Origin: Deltaproteobacteria bacterium RBG_13_43_22
GTDB taxonomy: Bacteria; Desulfobacterota; RBG-13-43-22
Assembly: GCA_001797675.1 (NCBI GenBank)
Contig: MGQB01000029.1
Location: 1-51,769 of the forward strand
DNA: 51,769 bases
Reading direction: 5' to 3'
The position numbers were made by a program, and so were the translations under genes. Under the pieces are notes generated by a model. That model searched no databases. It was not told where the DNA came from and worked only from the letters and a program-made list of their open reading frames with translations. Position 1 is the stretch's first letter. Each line of letters opens with the position of its first letter. Positions 1 through 8,998 of the stretch are shown here, one piece after another.

Positions 1-121
1 AAATAATCGCCCCAGAAAATGTCTCAACTACCAGACCCCTCATGCGGTCTTCTGTCAGGCTCTTAGTGGTGCACTTTGAAGTAGAATCTGCCCAACTCTC
101 TTTATGAAAAAGAGGCGCATT

Positions 122-2116
122 ATGAAAGACGAGGAAAAGACCAAGGCCCAACTTATTGAAGAATTGAAGGTTCTTCGAGGTAATTTCAGTGAGATGGAGT
201 CCAGTCTTCAGGCCACGAAAGTCATCCTGAGCAGATACCAGGATTTTATCGAAAACGTGGACGATTTATGCTCTGAGTCCGATCTGGCGGGCAAGTTTAT
301 CTTCACCAACACTGCTTTGTCACGAAAGCTCGGATATACACTGGAGGAATTCCTTCAGTTGAAACGCGAAGATCGATATGCCTCCCCGGAGGAGGCGCGA
401 AGGACCTTTCAGATATATACCGACCTATACCGGAAGGGTAAAGGGGGAGAAAGGTTTTATGCCCATCATCGCAGCAAAGAAGGGAAAATACTGACCCTGG
501 AAATATCGGCCTCGCTCGTCCGTGACGCCGAAGGCAATCCCGTCGGCTTCCGGGGGATTGGCCGGGATGTAACGGATAAGATAAAGAGGGAGCAGGAACA
601 GGAAAGATACCGAAAATTTTTTGAAAGCATCGATGATATATGTTTTGAAAACGATCTGCAGGGTAATGTGATCTTTATGAACGAAGCCCTGTGCCGGATT
701 TTGGACTTAGGTCGTGAGGAGTTACAAAATATGAATTTTCGCCAATTTGTAACTGAAGATACAGGGAACCAAATTTTTGAAAGATACAATGAAATATATC
801 GGACGGGCAAGCCCGCACAACTCTTTAATTTTGAAATCATTCGTAAGGACGGAATAGGCAAGTTTTTGGATATTACCGTGTCGCTGATCCGCGATGCCGA
901 AGGCAGTCCCATCGGCTTTCGCGGTGTTGCCAGGGATGTAACCGAGCGAAAAAGGCTGGAAGAAGAGCAGGAAGGTTTAAGGGAGCAAATCAACCAGGTT
1001 AGAAAGTTGGAGTCTATCGGGACATTAGCTGGAGGGATTGCTCATGATTTTAACAATCTGCTTATGGGTATTCAGGGGTGCGCCTCTTTGATGTTAATGG
1101 ATATCGATTCCCAACACCCCCATTATAAGCCATTGAAAACAATCGAGTCCCAGGTTCAGAGTGGTGCCTATTTAACTAAACAGTTATTGGGATATGCCCG
1201 CCGGGGAAGATATGAAGTGAAGTCCACCGATCTTAATGAACTATTAGCCAAGACCGTTTCCGTTTTCAGCAGGACCAACAAGGGGATCCACATATACCAA
1301 AAATATGAGAAGCTGCTCTGGAAAACAGAGGTGGACCAGGGGCAGATTGAACAAGTGTTTTTAGATCTCTTTTTGAACGCTGCCGAGGTCATGCCCGGAG
1401 GAGGATCCCTTTACCTGGAGACGGAAAACACCATACTTGATGAGCACTATATTAAACCCTATGAGATTACGCCGGGTGCCTACGTAAAAATATCCGTTAC
1501 AGATACGGGCACGGGAATGGATGAGGAGACGATGCTGCGGATTTTTGACCCTTTTTTTACGACGAAAGATATGACCCGAGGTGCGGGGCTTGGGCTGGCC
1601 TCTGCCTACGGCATAATTAAAGGCCATAAAGGGATCATCAATGTCTATAGCGAGAAGGGCCATGGGACGACCTTCAAAATTTTTCTTCCAGCCGAACATC
1701 AAGAAGAGATACGTCAGGAAAAACCCGCTATTGAGACGGTCAAAAAACAAATCACCCTTCTTTTCGTTGACGATGAAAAGGCGATTACCGATGTGACCGG
1801 TGCAATGCTCGAAAGGATGGGGCACCGGGTCATCATTGCGAACGGGGGCAAGGATGCGGTGGCACTGTACCGGATGAATCGCGACCGCATTGATTTAGTA
1901 ATCATGGACATGACCATGCCGGATATGAGTGGAGGCGAGGCTATTGAAAAGATTAGATCAATCAACCCGGAGGTACAGGTCATTCTTTCCAGCGGTTACA
2001 GTTTGAATGGTATGGCCAGAGAAATTATGAACCGGGGCGGAGTGCAGGCCTTTCTGCAGAAGCCATTCCAAATGAACCTGCTCAGCAAGAAAATAAACGA
2101 AGTTTTAGGAGTGTAA
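122..2116 (+). CDS. Hybrid PAS-PAS sensor histidine kinase with C-terminal receiver domain
   Basis: Predicted soluble two-component sensor that autophosphorylates on His and passes the phosphate to its own receiver Asp. I chose the ATG at 122 because AGAGG lies 6 nt upstream; the in-frame ATG at 104 has no ribosome binding site. Numbered from 122, a short coiled coil is followed by two related PAS domains with PAC-like ends (about 40-150 and 165-280). The HisKA motif GGIAHDFNNLL has its His at about 308. ATPase boxes follow (NAAEVMPGG, DTGTGMD, FDPFFTTK, GAGLGLASAYG), then a receiver with acidic pair VDDE near 550, phosphoacceptor Asp about 596 in IMDMTMPD, and the conserved Lys in QKPF. No membrane segment is visible. 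No separate response regulator is adjacent, so the signal and output are unknown. The family call is firm. Confidence 0.93.
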   Translation: MKDEEKTKAQLIEELKVLRGNFSEMESSLQATKVILSRYQDFIENVDDLCSESDLAGKFIFTNTALSRKLGYTLEEFLQLKREDRYASPEEARRTFQIYTDLYRKGKGGERFYAHHRSKEGKILTLEISASLVRDAEGNPVGFRGIGRDVTDKIKREQEQERYRKFFESIDDICFENDLQGNVIFMNEALCRILDLGREELQNMNFRQFVTEDTGNQIFERYNEIYRTGKPAQLFNFEIIRKDGIGKFLDITVSLIRDAEGSPIGFRGVARDVTERKRLEEEQEGLREQINQVRKLESIGTLAGGIAHDFNNLLMGIQGCASLMLMDIDSQHPHYKPLKTIESQVQSGAYLTKQLLGYARRGRYEVKSTDLNELLAKTVSVFSRTNKGIHIYQKYEKLLWKTEVDQGQIEQVFLDLFLNAAEVMPGGGSLYLETENTILDEHYIKPYEITPGAYVKISVTDTGTGMDEETMLRIFDPFFTTKDMTRGAGLGLASAYGIIKGHKGIINVYSEKGHGTTFKIFLPAEHQEEIRQEKPAIETVKKQITLLFVDDEKAITDVTGAMLERMGHRVIIANGGKDAVALYRMNRDRIDLVIMDMTMPDMSGGEAIEKIRSINPEVQVILSSGYSLNGMAREIMNRGGVQAFLQKPFQMNLLSKKINEVLGV

Positions 2117-2136
2117 ACCTTTTATATTTTTATATT

Positions 2137-2247
2137 GGGGCCGGACCACGCGAACGAGGTGAGTTTACAATGAAATGCTTATAAAATGAGGGTCAACAAA
2201 GGCCTTAGAACCATCTTTCCCCCCCATAAAGGTGGCTTTAAGAAGAA
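2137..2247 (+). repeat. Intergenic GGGGTCGGACC-type repeat, copy 1
   Basis: About 112 bp starting GGGGCCGGACC, with AAAGGCCTTA in the middle and ending CTTTAAGAAGAA. The same layout recurs at 26721-26832 and 32770-32882. An inverted fragment (GGTCCGACCCC) lies at 2413-2423, just upstream of the acyl-CoA ligase gene. The rest of 2117-2494 shows no convincing gene. Confidence 0.65.
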
Positions 2248-2494
2248 CAAAGATGCCACGAGCTAACCGACACTTCATTTCGAATCACATCCGGCATAGT
2301 ACCCAGCGATGCTATGCCTTATATGGGCCATTTTGCCCCCGAAAAGAGGATTTTAAGGCAAAATATGGGCCTAAAATAGAACGTTTATCTTGATATTTAA
2401 AGGGGTTGGTCTGGTCCGACCCCAAAAAAGTAAAAAAATTTTTATACTCTTTCCATCAATAATCAAGTTCTGTCACCAAAAAGGAGCAAGGGAA

Positions 2495-4168
2495 ATGGAA
2501 CCTTCTGAGGCAATGAACATGATGAGGAGATTTTGTGTGGGGGATCTGATCAGACGTCGGGTTCGGAAAGCACCGAAGGATGAAGCCATCGTGATGAATT
2601 ATAAAGGCTCCATCACGAGACGGTTGACTTATGAGGAATTGAACAGAGAAGCGAACCGGTTTGCCAATGCCATCATGGGCCTCGGGGTGAGGAAGGGTGA
2701 CCGGGTGGCCATTCTATCGCACAATTGTGCCCAGTACGTGGTCTACATGGTTGCCCTCTCCAAGATGGGGGCCTGGATCACTCCGCTGAACTTTGCCCTC
2801 AAAGGCAGAGAGATCGTTCCTTTGCTGAATCATAGCGAACCGGTGATGCTCATCGTGGAGGACGATCTCTTGGACACCGTGCAGGAGGTGGAGAATGAGT
2901 GCGCCTTCATTGGTCATCGGATCATGATCAATCTCAGCGGAGATAAACCGTTGCCTCCGGGCTGGATCGATTTCGATGAGCTTTGTTCCGATCGTTATCC
3001 TGACGACGAACCCCAGGTGGAGATCAACGGCGAAGATGTTATGACTCTTATGTATACCAGCGGTACTGAGGCCATGCCCAAGGGGGTCATGAACAGCCAC
3101 GCCAACTGGTATTCGACGATCATGAGCGGGTCCTTGGATACAGGCCTGTCGGTGAGGGCTTCGGTCGCCGGGGGATGGCGTCCCCTGGGCGCCAAAGCGG
3201 TCGGTTTGGGAGCGGCCCCCCTTTTCCATGTGGCCGGACAGGGATTGATCTTTACCGCACTGACCTCCGGCGGAAAGTATATTTTGCTGTATACGCCTGA
3301 TCCTCAAATCATTATGCAATTGTTCGAAGCCGGGGAAGTCAACAGCGGCGCTGTCGCCCCCACGGTGGTGGTCAACCTCCTCAACCTGCCAGGAGGTGAA
3401 GACCTTATCCGGAAACTTTGGGGGAGGCTGGAATCGGCCCTCCTATACGGGAGCCCTGCCTCTGAGGCTTTGCTTAGAAAAATATTGGATCTCCTGCCGA
3501 ATTGCCGGTTTTCCAACTATTACGGCCAATCGGAACTCACTCCCCTCGGATGTATGATATTTCATGATGATCTGCTCAGGAAGACCGCCGAGGCCAATAA
3601 GCGGTTCGATGGGGCCGAACCGATCGGGCAGCCCCATTCCATGGTGGAGATGAAGATCGTCGATGAGCATGACAACGAAGTCCCCGCGGGGACCGTGGGG
3701 GAAATCGTGGCCCGGAGCCCATCGGTCATGATGGGGTATTACAAGGATCCGGAGAGAACGGCTGAAGTTTTTAGAAGCGGATGGCTGCACACGGGAGACC
3801 TGGGCCGGATGGATGAGGAACATTTCTTCTATTTTGTGGACCGGAAGAAGGATATCATAAAGACAGGTGCGGAGAACGTATCCTCTGTTGAAGTGGAGCA
3901 GTGGGTGGCGAAACATCCGAAGGTGGCCGAGTGCACGGCGGTGGGCCTTCGCCATGAGAGGTGGGGTGAGGCGGTTACGGTCTTCGTTGTGTCAAGCCCG
4001 GGCGCCGTAATCGAGGAAAAGGAGATTATCGCCTACTGCCGGGAGGGGCTCGCCGGCTACAAGGTGCCGAAGCGGGTGATCATCCTGGCCGAGATCCCGA
4101 AAAATCCGAGCGGAAAGATCTTGAAGAAGGATCTGCGGGCACAATATCGTGACCTCTACCTCGAATGA
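2495..4168 (+). CDS. AMP-forming acyl-CoA ligase (ANL superfamily)
   Basis: Activates a carboxylic acid to acyl-AMP and then to the CoA thioester; the substrate cannot be read from the sequence. The start at 2495 is preceded by AAGGAGCAAGGGAA; a longer in-frame extension to 2390 lacks a ribosome binding site. The 557-residue protein has the family's core motifs in order: phosphate-binding loop YTSGTEAMPKG near 186, YYGQSE near 342, HTGDLG near 431, the hinge DRKKDIIKTGAENVSSVEVE, and the C-terminal catalytic Lys541 in PSGKILKK. The P-loop reads TSGTEAMPKG rather than TSGTTGxPKG, as in many medium- and long-chain ligases. It stands alone: the next gene begins 73 nt downstream and encodes an amino-acid enzyme. 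The family is certain, the substrate unknown. Confidence 0.92.
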   Translation: MEPSEAMNMMRRFCVGDLIRRRVRKAPKDEAIVMNYKGSITRRLTYEELNREANRFANAIMGLGVRKGDRVAILSHNCAQYVVYMVALSKMGAWITPLNFALKGREIVPLLNHSEPVMLIVEDDLLDTVQEVENECAFIGHRIMINLSGDKPLPPGWIDFDELCSDRYPDDEPQVEINGEDVMTLMYTSGTEAMPKGVMNSHANWYSTIMSGSLDTGLSVRASVAGGWRPLGAKAVGLGAAPLFHVAGQGLIFTALTSGGKYILLYTPDPQIIMQLFEAGEVNSGAVAPTVVVNLLNLPGGEDLIRKLWGRLESALLYGSPASEALLRKILDLLPNCRFSNYYGQSELTPLGCMIFHDDLLRKTAEANKRFDGAEPIGQPHSMVEMKIVDEHDNEVPAGTVGEIVARSPSVMMGYYKDPERTAEVFRSGWLHTGDLGRMDEEHFFYFVDRKKDIIKTGAENVSSVEVEQWVAKHPKVAECTAVGLRHERWGEAVTVFVVSSPGAVIEEKEIIAYCREGLAGYKVPKRVIILAEIPKNPSGKILKKDLRAQYRDLYLE

Positions 4169-4241
4169 TGGTCATTATTGTTTCAAGAATAAAGTCAGCC
4201 GTAGACTTGACTACTTCACTACCAATGAACACTAAGGACAG

Positions 4242-5360
4242 ATGAAAACCTCACTTAAAAACAGATCTGATCTCGATACCCCTTGTCTGGTGCTCGATCT
4301 GGATATTCTTGAGACTAATCTCCGGAAGATGCAGGCCGCTGTCCACAGCGCCGGCAAGAATCTGCGCCCCCATGCCAAAACGCATAAATGCTCATCCCTG
4401 GCCCGGAAGCAAAAGGAGGCCGGGGCAATCGGTATCTGTGCCGCGAAGGTATCGGAAGCCGAGGCCCTGGTGAAGGCCGGTCTCCGGGGAATTCTTATCA
4501 CCGGGCCGGTCCCTACACCGGGAAAGATAAAAAGACTTATCGATATTCTGGCCATGGATCCCTCCCTGATGACGGTTTTGGACCACCGGGGGTGTGTTGA
4601 CCGGCTTAATGCCGCCTTGGGCGAAAGAGGCCTGTCGATGGACGTGCTCCTGGATGTGGATGTCGGATTGCATCGGACGGGAGTGAAACCGTCAGAGGCC
4701 ATAGAACTGGCCGAGTATATTCTTTCCCGCGAAAACCTCCATCTCCGGGGCATCCAGGCCTATGCCGGCCAGGTGCAACACATCCCTTCCTTCGACCGCA
4801 GAAAAATCGCCTCCCACCAATGCCTGCAGGAGGCTGTTCCCATATTTCGAGAATTGCAGAGCAGGCTGGAAACCTGCACCATCTTCAGCGCCTCCGGTAC
4901 CGGAACCTTTGACATTGATCTCTCCGTTCCCGAGGTAACTGAATTGCAGGTCGGATCATACGCCTGTATGGATGTGGAGTATCTGGACATCGGATCGGCT
5001 GAAGATGACAGGCAATTTACCCCCTTCGGACCGGCCTTACGCCTGCTCACGACTGTGGTCAGCACGAACCAGCGGGGTTTTGTCACGGTCGACGCCGGGT
5101 TGAAGTCCCTTTACCGGGATGGAGGTACCCCGAGAATATTCGGCTCAGAGTATTCCGGGATGACCTACCACTGGTTTGGGGATGAGTACGGGATGGTCAC
5201 CTGCCCGGACAATATAGAGATTCCCCCGATTGGAACCATCCTGGAACTTGTGACTTCCCATTGTGATCCGACCATCAATCTGTTTGATCGATTTCACCTC
5301 ATCCGGGGGACTGAAGTCGTCGGCGTCTGGCCGATCGATCTTAGAGGATGCAGCCAGTAA
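4242..5360 (+). CDS. PLP-dependent D-threonine aldolase / D-serine dehydratase-like enzyme
   Basis: Belongs to the fold-type III PLP family (alanine racemase-like barrel plus C-terminal beta domain) that cleaves or dehydrates D-hydroxy amino acids. The protein starts with the typical TPCLVLDLDILETNLRKM. The PLP-binding Lys46 is in RPHAKTHK, and the putative metal pair His340-Cys341 is in TSHCDPTINL, which matches the metal site of D-serine dehydratases and D-threonine aldolases. At 372 residues it has full family length. AAGGA lies very close to the ATG. Aldolase and dehydratase cannot be told apart from the sequence. It is probably co-transcribed with, or read independently after, the upstream ligase gene (73-nt gap without a visible terminator). 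Confidence 0.85.
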   Translation: MKTSLKNRSDLDTPCLVLDLDILETNLRKMQAAVHSAGKNLRPHAKTHKCSSLARKQKEAGAIGICAAKVSEAEALVKAGLRGILITGPVPTPGKIKRLIDILAMDPSLMTVLDHRGCVDRLNAALGERGLSMDVLLDVDVGLHRTGVKPSEAIELAEYILSRENLHLRGIQAYAGQVQHIPSFDRRKIASHQCLQEAVPIFRELQSRLETCTIFSASGTGTFDIDLSVPEVTELQVGSYACMDVEYLDIGSAEDDRQFTPFGPALRLLTTVVSTNQRGFVTVDAGLKSLYRDGGTPRIFGSEYSGMTYHWFGDEYGMVTCPDNIEIPPIGTILELVTSHCDPTINLFDRFHLIRGTEVVGVWPIDLRGCSQ

Positions 5361-5460
5361 AAACCCCGGGTGAAAAATAGGGTTTGATTTAAAGGAGAAG
5401 CAGGCCCGATAAAGCCGGAAAAAGAATTCTTAAGATAGGTTCCCACACCTGATAAACCGA

Positions 5461-5514
5461 ACAGACGAGACAGACCAGACAGACCAGGTGGACCAGATAG
5501 ACCCAACAGACCAG
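5461..5514 (+). repeat. Degenerate 9-bp tandem repeat (ACAGACCAG), upstream of AbiE
   Basis: Six consecutive 9-mers with consensus ACAGACCAG. A shorter version lies at 7421-7457, so the AbiE gene pair is bracketed by the same minisatellite. The rest of the spacer 5361-5761 contains the fragment TGGGGTTTTGTTTTTGGGG, which resembles the terminator ends near 11510-11530, and a possible promoter with TTGACT at 5707 just before abiEi. Nothing else is recognisable there. Confidence 0.7.
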
Positions 5515-5761
5515 AAAGAGATGGGGTTTTGTTTTTGGGGATGGATCAGAAGGATCAGGTAATTAGAAACAATCGGACCTATGAGGTGAAAAAAGGAGAT
5601 TAAGTACCAACGGCTTGGTCTTCATAAAAGTTATTTAATTATTCCAGGTCGTCCCCTTTACCGTCCCCTTTACGAAAGCTTTCCCTCAAGATTACGGGAA
5701 AATATCTTGACTTATCGGTAAAATGTTATATTCTACATGACATAAATAGGCTGACAAGCAT

Positions 5762-6568
5762 ATGAATGACCTGCAAAGTATAACAAGAAGCCCGTTAGGG
5801 AAGAAGGAAGCCGGGTTTCTGGCCAAGGCGGGGGTTCATCCAATCTTCGACCTCGCCTTTGCCCGCCGGATATTGGGCCATAAAAAGGATGACCTGACGC
5901 CCCAGTTTCTGGAGCGGTTGCAAAGTAAAGGTTGGATAAGGCGTATTCGCCGGGGGCGGTTTGCCGTTATCCCTCTCTCTTCCGGCGAAAACCGTTCGCC
6001 GCAGTTGCATGAATTTGTAGTAGCCATGGAGATCGTATCTCCGGCGGTGATTGCCTACTGGTCGGCTCTCAACCATCACGGTATGTCGGAACAGCTTCCC
6101 CGTACGGTCTTCGTGGCCACGGATCATCCTGTGCGTCGGCAGCCGGGAGATGTGCTGGGAGTGACTTACAAGATTGTGTCGTTGAAACCAGACAAGATTT
6201 TCGGCATCATAACGGATTGGATAAACGAGATTCCTTTCAAAGTCTCGGATCGGGAGAAGACGATCATAGACGGGCTTGATCTGCCACAATACGTTGGGGG
6301 AACCAGCGAAATTGCCAAGGCCTTGACGGTCTCCTGGAAGAGTCTGGATGAGAAAAAGCTGAGAAAATACGCCGCTAAAATCGGCAATTCCGCTGTTGCC
6401 AAACGGCTGGGATTCATTATGGAAACCCTGGGGTTGGGAGATGTCGAAACCTTACGCACCTCCATACCCCGGGCCCCCGGATTTTCTCCCCTTGACCCAA
6501 CCATGCCGAAGAAGGGGAAATACAACAGGCGTTGGGGGCTTTTGGTGAACTCGGAAATACCAACGTGA
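5762..6568 (+). CDS. abiEi: Type IV toxin-antitoxin AbiEi-family antitoxin / repressor
   Basis: Antitoxin and transcriptional repressor of the AbiE abortive-infection module. AbiEi proteins bind DNA upstream of their own operon through an N-terminal winged helix and antagonise the AbiEii nucleotidyltransferase. The N-terminal region (about 15-80) reads as a winged helix with the basic wing GWIRRIRRGRFAVIP, followed by the family block SPAVIAYWSALNHHG and by VSDREKTIIDGLDLP. At 268 residues it has typical length. The stop codon overlaps the start of the toxin gene (GTGA), so translation is likely coupled. No clear ribosome binding site precedes the ATG. A TTGACT at 5707 may be the -35 box of the operon promoter. 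Family call strong. Confidence 0.88.
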   Translation: MNDLQSITRSPLGKKEAGFLAKAGVHPIFDLAFARRILGHKKDDLTPQFLERLQSKGWIRRIRRGRFAVIPLSSGENRSPQLHEFVVAMEIVSPAVIAYWSALNHHGMSEQLPRTVFVATDHPVRRQPGDVLGVTYKIVSLKPDKIFGIITDWINEIPFKVSDREKTIIDGLDLPQYVGGTSEIAKALTVSWKSLDEKKLRKYAAKIGNSAVAKRLGFIMETLGLGDVETLRTSIPRAPGFSPLDPTMPKKGKYNRRWGLLVNSEIPT

Positions 6569-7398
6569 TCACGACCGCGGAACTGCATCGACTGGCCGAA
6601 AAAGAAGGGCTCCGCTTCGATCAGGTTGAAAAAGACTATGTCATTCTCTGGCTTCTGTCAGGATTGGCCCATTCCGGGGCAAAAGAGCATAACTGGGTCT
6701 TCAAGGGCGGGACCTGCCTGCGGCACTGTTATTATAAGGGGTACCGGTTTTCTGAGGATATCGATTTCAGTTGCCGGCCTGGCGGAGATAACCTGGAGGC
6801 TTCGCTCCGACTGCTTGATAAAGCCGGCGCCTGGGTTTTGCAGGAATCGGGTATTCAATTGTCCGGGCGGGAGCCCGTGACGGTGCCGGGCGATTTTCAG
6901 ATCGAAATTCCTATGGAGTATAACAGGGGAGGGGCGCGACGGCAGAGATTACCGCAAGTCAAGGTGCATTTAACCTTTGATGAGCCCGTTTTGGATAAGG
7001 CGATCGTCCATTCCGTCAAATCGGGCTATTCCGATCTTTCGGCTTTTAGAATGACTGCTTATTCCAAAAGAGAAATCCTTGCTGAAAAGCTGAGATCACT
7101 GCTTCAACAACAAAGGAAGTGGCCCCGTCCGAGAGATTTATATGATCTCTGGTATATCTTGTGTAAATCAGGTGAGCGTTTTACCTGGAAAGAACTAAAA
7201 CCTCTTTTTGAGGAGAAGTGCCGTATCCGAGCCGTGCGGCCAAATATAGCAAGCCTCACTTCGAAAACGCTGCGGGACTGGAACGAGAACGCATGGCTCA
7301 ACCGTTTGAGGCCGATGTTGAAAGACGTTCCGGAATTTGATCGGGTGTGGAAGGAATGGGTCCATACTTTTCACGAGTTGGTTAAAGAAACCCAATAG
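6565..7398 (+). CDS. abiEii: Type IV toxin-antitoxin AbiEii-family nucleotidyltransferase toxin
   Basis: Toxin partner of AbiEi; family members are DNA polymerase beta-type nucleotidyltransferases that cause growth arrest during phage infection. I chose the GTG at 6565 because it overlaps the abiEi stop by 4 bp; a longer frame starting with TTG at 6532 reads inside abiEi. The motif FKGGTCLRHCYYKG plus SEDIDFS gives the GG(S/T) and DxD catalytic motifs (Asp65 and Asp67). The second conserved block is AEKLRSLLQQ followed by RPRDLYDLWYIL. At 277 residues the gene is intact. It is followed by a short 9-bp repeat tract and then the ORF6N genes. Confidence 0.88.
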   Translation: MITTAELHRLAEKEGLRFDQVEKDYVILWLLSGLAHSGAKEHNWVFKGGTCLRHCYYKGYRFSEDIDFSCRPGGDNLEASLRLLDKAGAWVLQESGIQLSGREPVTVPGDFQIEIPMEYNRGGARRQRLPQVKVHLTFDEPVLDKAIVHSVKSGYSDLSAFRMTAYSKREILAEKLRSLLQQQRKWPRPRDLYDLWYILCKSGERFTWKELKPLFEEKCRIRAVRPNIASLTSKTLRDWNENAWLNRLRPMLKDVPEFDRVWKEWVHTFHELVKETQ

Positions 7399-7420
7399 GA
7401 ATTCCTTATTTTTTCCAAAA

Positions 7421-7457
7421 ACCAGACCAAACAGACCAGATAGACCAGAAGGACCAT
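7421..7457 (+). repeat. Degenerate 9-bp tandem repeat, downstream of AbiE
   Basis: Three to four units related to ACAGACCAG (ACAGACCAG, ATAGACCAG, AAGGACCAT). It matches the tract at 5461-5514 on the other side of the AbiE cassette. Confidence 0.6.
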
Positions 7458-7504
7458 AAAGGATCGACTTTGACTGTTTGTGAGATCATTTAAGGAGTAT
7501 CTTA

Positions 7505-7977
7505 ATGGGAGGAAATGAATTAATACCGCAGGAAATCATTGAAAATAAAATTCTTCTGCTTAGAGGGAAAAAGGTCATTTTAGATAAAGACCTGGCTCAA
7601 CTTATGGAGTTACCACTGGAAATTTAAATAAGGCTGTTAAACGTAATCTGGAACGATTTCCGGGTGACTTTATGTTTCAATTAACCCAGGAGGAATACAA
7701 GTCTCTAAGATTCCAATTTGGAATCTTAGAAAAAGGGCAACACTCGAAATATCTCCCGAATGCCTTTACCGAGCAAGGTGTGGCCATGCTTTCGGGATTA
7801 TTAAACAGCCCGCGTGCCGTACTAGTAAACATAGAGATCATGCGTGCTTTTGTTCGATTAAGACAGATACTTTTATCCCATACCGAGCTGGCCCGAAAGA
7901 TCGGTTTTGATCTCAAAGAAAAGCAGGCACGATACAGCATAAAGAAAATACGGGGAACTGGAAAGAGGTTGTTTTAA
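7505..7977 (+). pseudogene. ORF6N-domain (antirepressor-like) gene, frameshifted and internally deleted
   Basis: First of three tandem ORF6N paralogues, here broken. It starts with a good AAGGAG site before the ATG at 7505 and reads MGGNELIPQEIIENKILLLR. It then runs into a stop at 7625-7627, because one base is missing near 7602-7606: an extra T would restore [20 protein letters not shown] and join the downstream frame ([19 protein letters not shown]). The C-terminal part also lacks about 35 residues compared with its neighbours: the coil and the [10 protein letters not shown] linker are gone, so LARK joins [14 protein letters not shown] directly. The last residues differ ([10 protein letters not shown]). 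A shortened product could start at the ATG at 7672, but it would lack the N-terminal half of the domain. Confidence 0.8.
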
Positions 7978-8058
7978 TTAGTATGGTGTCCCCACATTTC
8001 AGGTTTTCTCTATAGGCTGAACGTTGATCCCTGAATGCTTTCAAAAAAGGAAAGGGAG

Positions 8059-8625
8059 ATGACACCAACAGAGCTTTTAATGTACAGCGAACAAATTGGG
8101 AAATCCATTTACATAATTCGCGGACGGAGAGTGATGTTAAGCTCTTCTTTGGCGGAACTCTACGGGGTTGAACCTCGCGTGTTGATGCAGGCCGTAAAAC
8201 GCAATATCGAAAGGTTTCCAGAGGACTTCATGTTTCAATTAACCATGGAAGAATTTCAAAACTTGAAATCACAAATTGTGATTTCAAGTTGGGGTGGCCT
8301 GCGCCGGGCAAGACCCTATGCCTTTACTGAACAGGGAGTGGCCATGCTGTCCAGTGTTCTTAACAGTCAAAGGGCCATCCAGGTCAATATTACGATCATG
8401 CGGGTTTTTGTTCGTATTCGTCAAATGACTGCCACCCAAAAGGCATTGGCCGGGAAATTGGTAGAATTAGAAGAACGAATCCAGGATCACGATGAACAAA
8501 TCACAGATATCTTTAAGGCCATCCGGCAGCTCATGGCCCCGCCGGTTAAGCCCAAACGAAAGATCGGTTTTGATTTGAAGGAAAAGCAGGCACGATACAG
8601 CAGAAAGAAACGATCAGGAAAATAG
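8059..8625 (+). CDS. ORF6N-domain (phage antirepressor-like) DNA-binding protein
   Basis: Second ORF6N paralogue, intact (188 residues). The ATG at 8059 is preceded by AAGGA with 7 nt spacing; the in-frame ATG at 8035 has no ribosome binding site. Visible are the ORF6N core ([69 protein letters not shown]), a predicted coiled coil (about 135-165) and a basic tail ending [24 protein letters not shown]6N is known from phage antirepressors, and such genes often lie next to type I restriction loci. Here the copy is 3 kb upstream of hsdM. The role is unproven; a regulatory function is inferred from the domain. Confidence 0.82.
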   Translation: MTPTELLMYSEQIGKSIYIIRGRRVMLSSSLAELYGVEPRVLMQAVKRNIERFPEDFMFQLTMEEFQNLKSQIVISSWGGLRRARPYAFTEQGVAMLSSVLNSQRAIQVNITIMRVFVRIRQMTATQKALAGKLVELEERIQDHDEQITDIFKAIRQLMAPPVKPKRKIGFDLKEKQARYSRKKRSGK

Positions 8626-8957
8626 GAGGAACTTGACTTTAACTGATTAATATGCTTAAATAAGTTATATTAATTTGGCTTCATAAAGATAAAGCAAATA
8701 GCCATCAGCCTTCAGCAGGCCTAACCGTTTTTCGCTCTCATATCCTGGGAGCTTTAATAAAGGTTCAATTTTGTTCAAGGTCAAGGAAGACGATAATTTT
8801 AACCAGAGGAATACAGCGAGTATTTCGAGGATTGAAATTTGAGTCTGAAGCATAGATTGGGCAAAAGGGGATTTTTTTTATGCTCCCACCAGAAAGGCTG
8901 GTCCATTTAGCAGTCCGACAAGACCCCATTTTTTAAAAAGAAGATGGGGTTTTTGTT
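8608..8957 (+). repeat. 350-bp direct repeat, copy A (3' flank of ORF6N gene 2)
   Basis: The segment from the last codons of the ORF6N gene through a rho-independent terminator is almost identical to 9551-9898 behind ORF6N gene 3. A shorter form lies at 11286-11525. Landmarks are GGAGGAACTTGACTTTAACT, TCATATCCTGGGAGC, GGGCAAAAGGGGATTTTTTT and AGCAGTCCGACAAGACCCC. The flanks are more alike than the coding sequences. No gene is apparent inside. Confidence 0.9.
8919..8957 (+). terminator. Rho-independent terminator behind ORF6N gene 2
   Basis: AAGACCCCAT pairs with ATGGGGTTTT around an A/T-rich loop and is followed by TTTGTTTT. It lies at the end of the 350-bp direct repeat. Confidence 0.7.
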
Positions 8958-8998
8958 TTAGAGAGTAAAAAATTCTTTCAGGGGAAAAAGGGAAAGAT

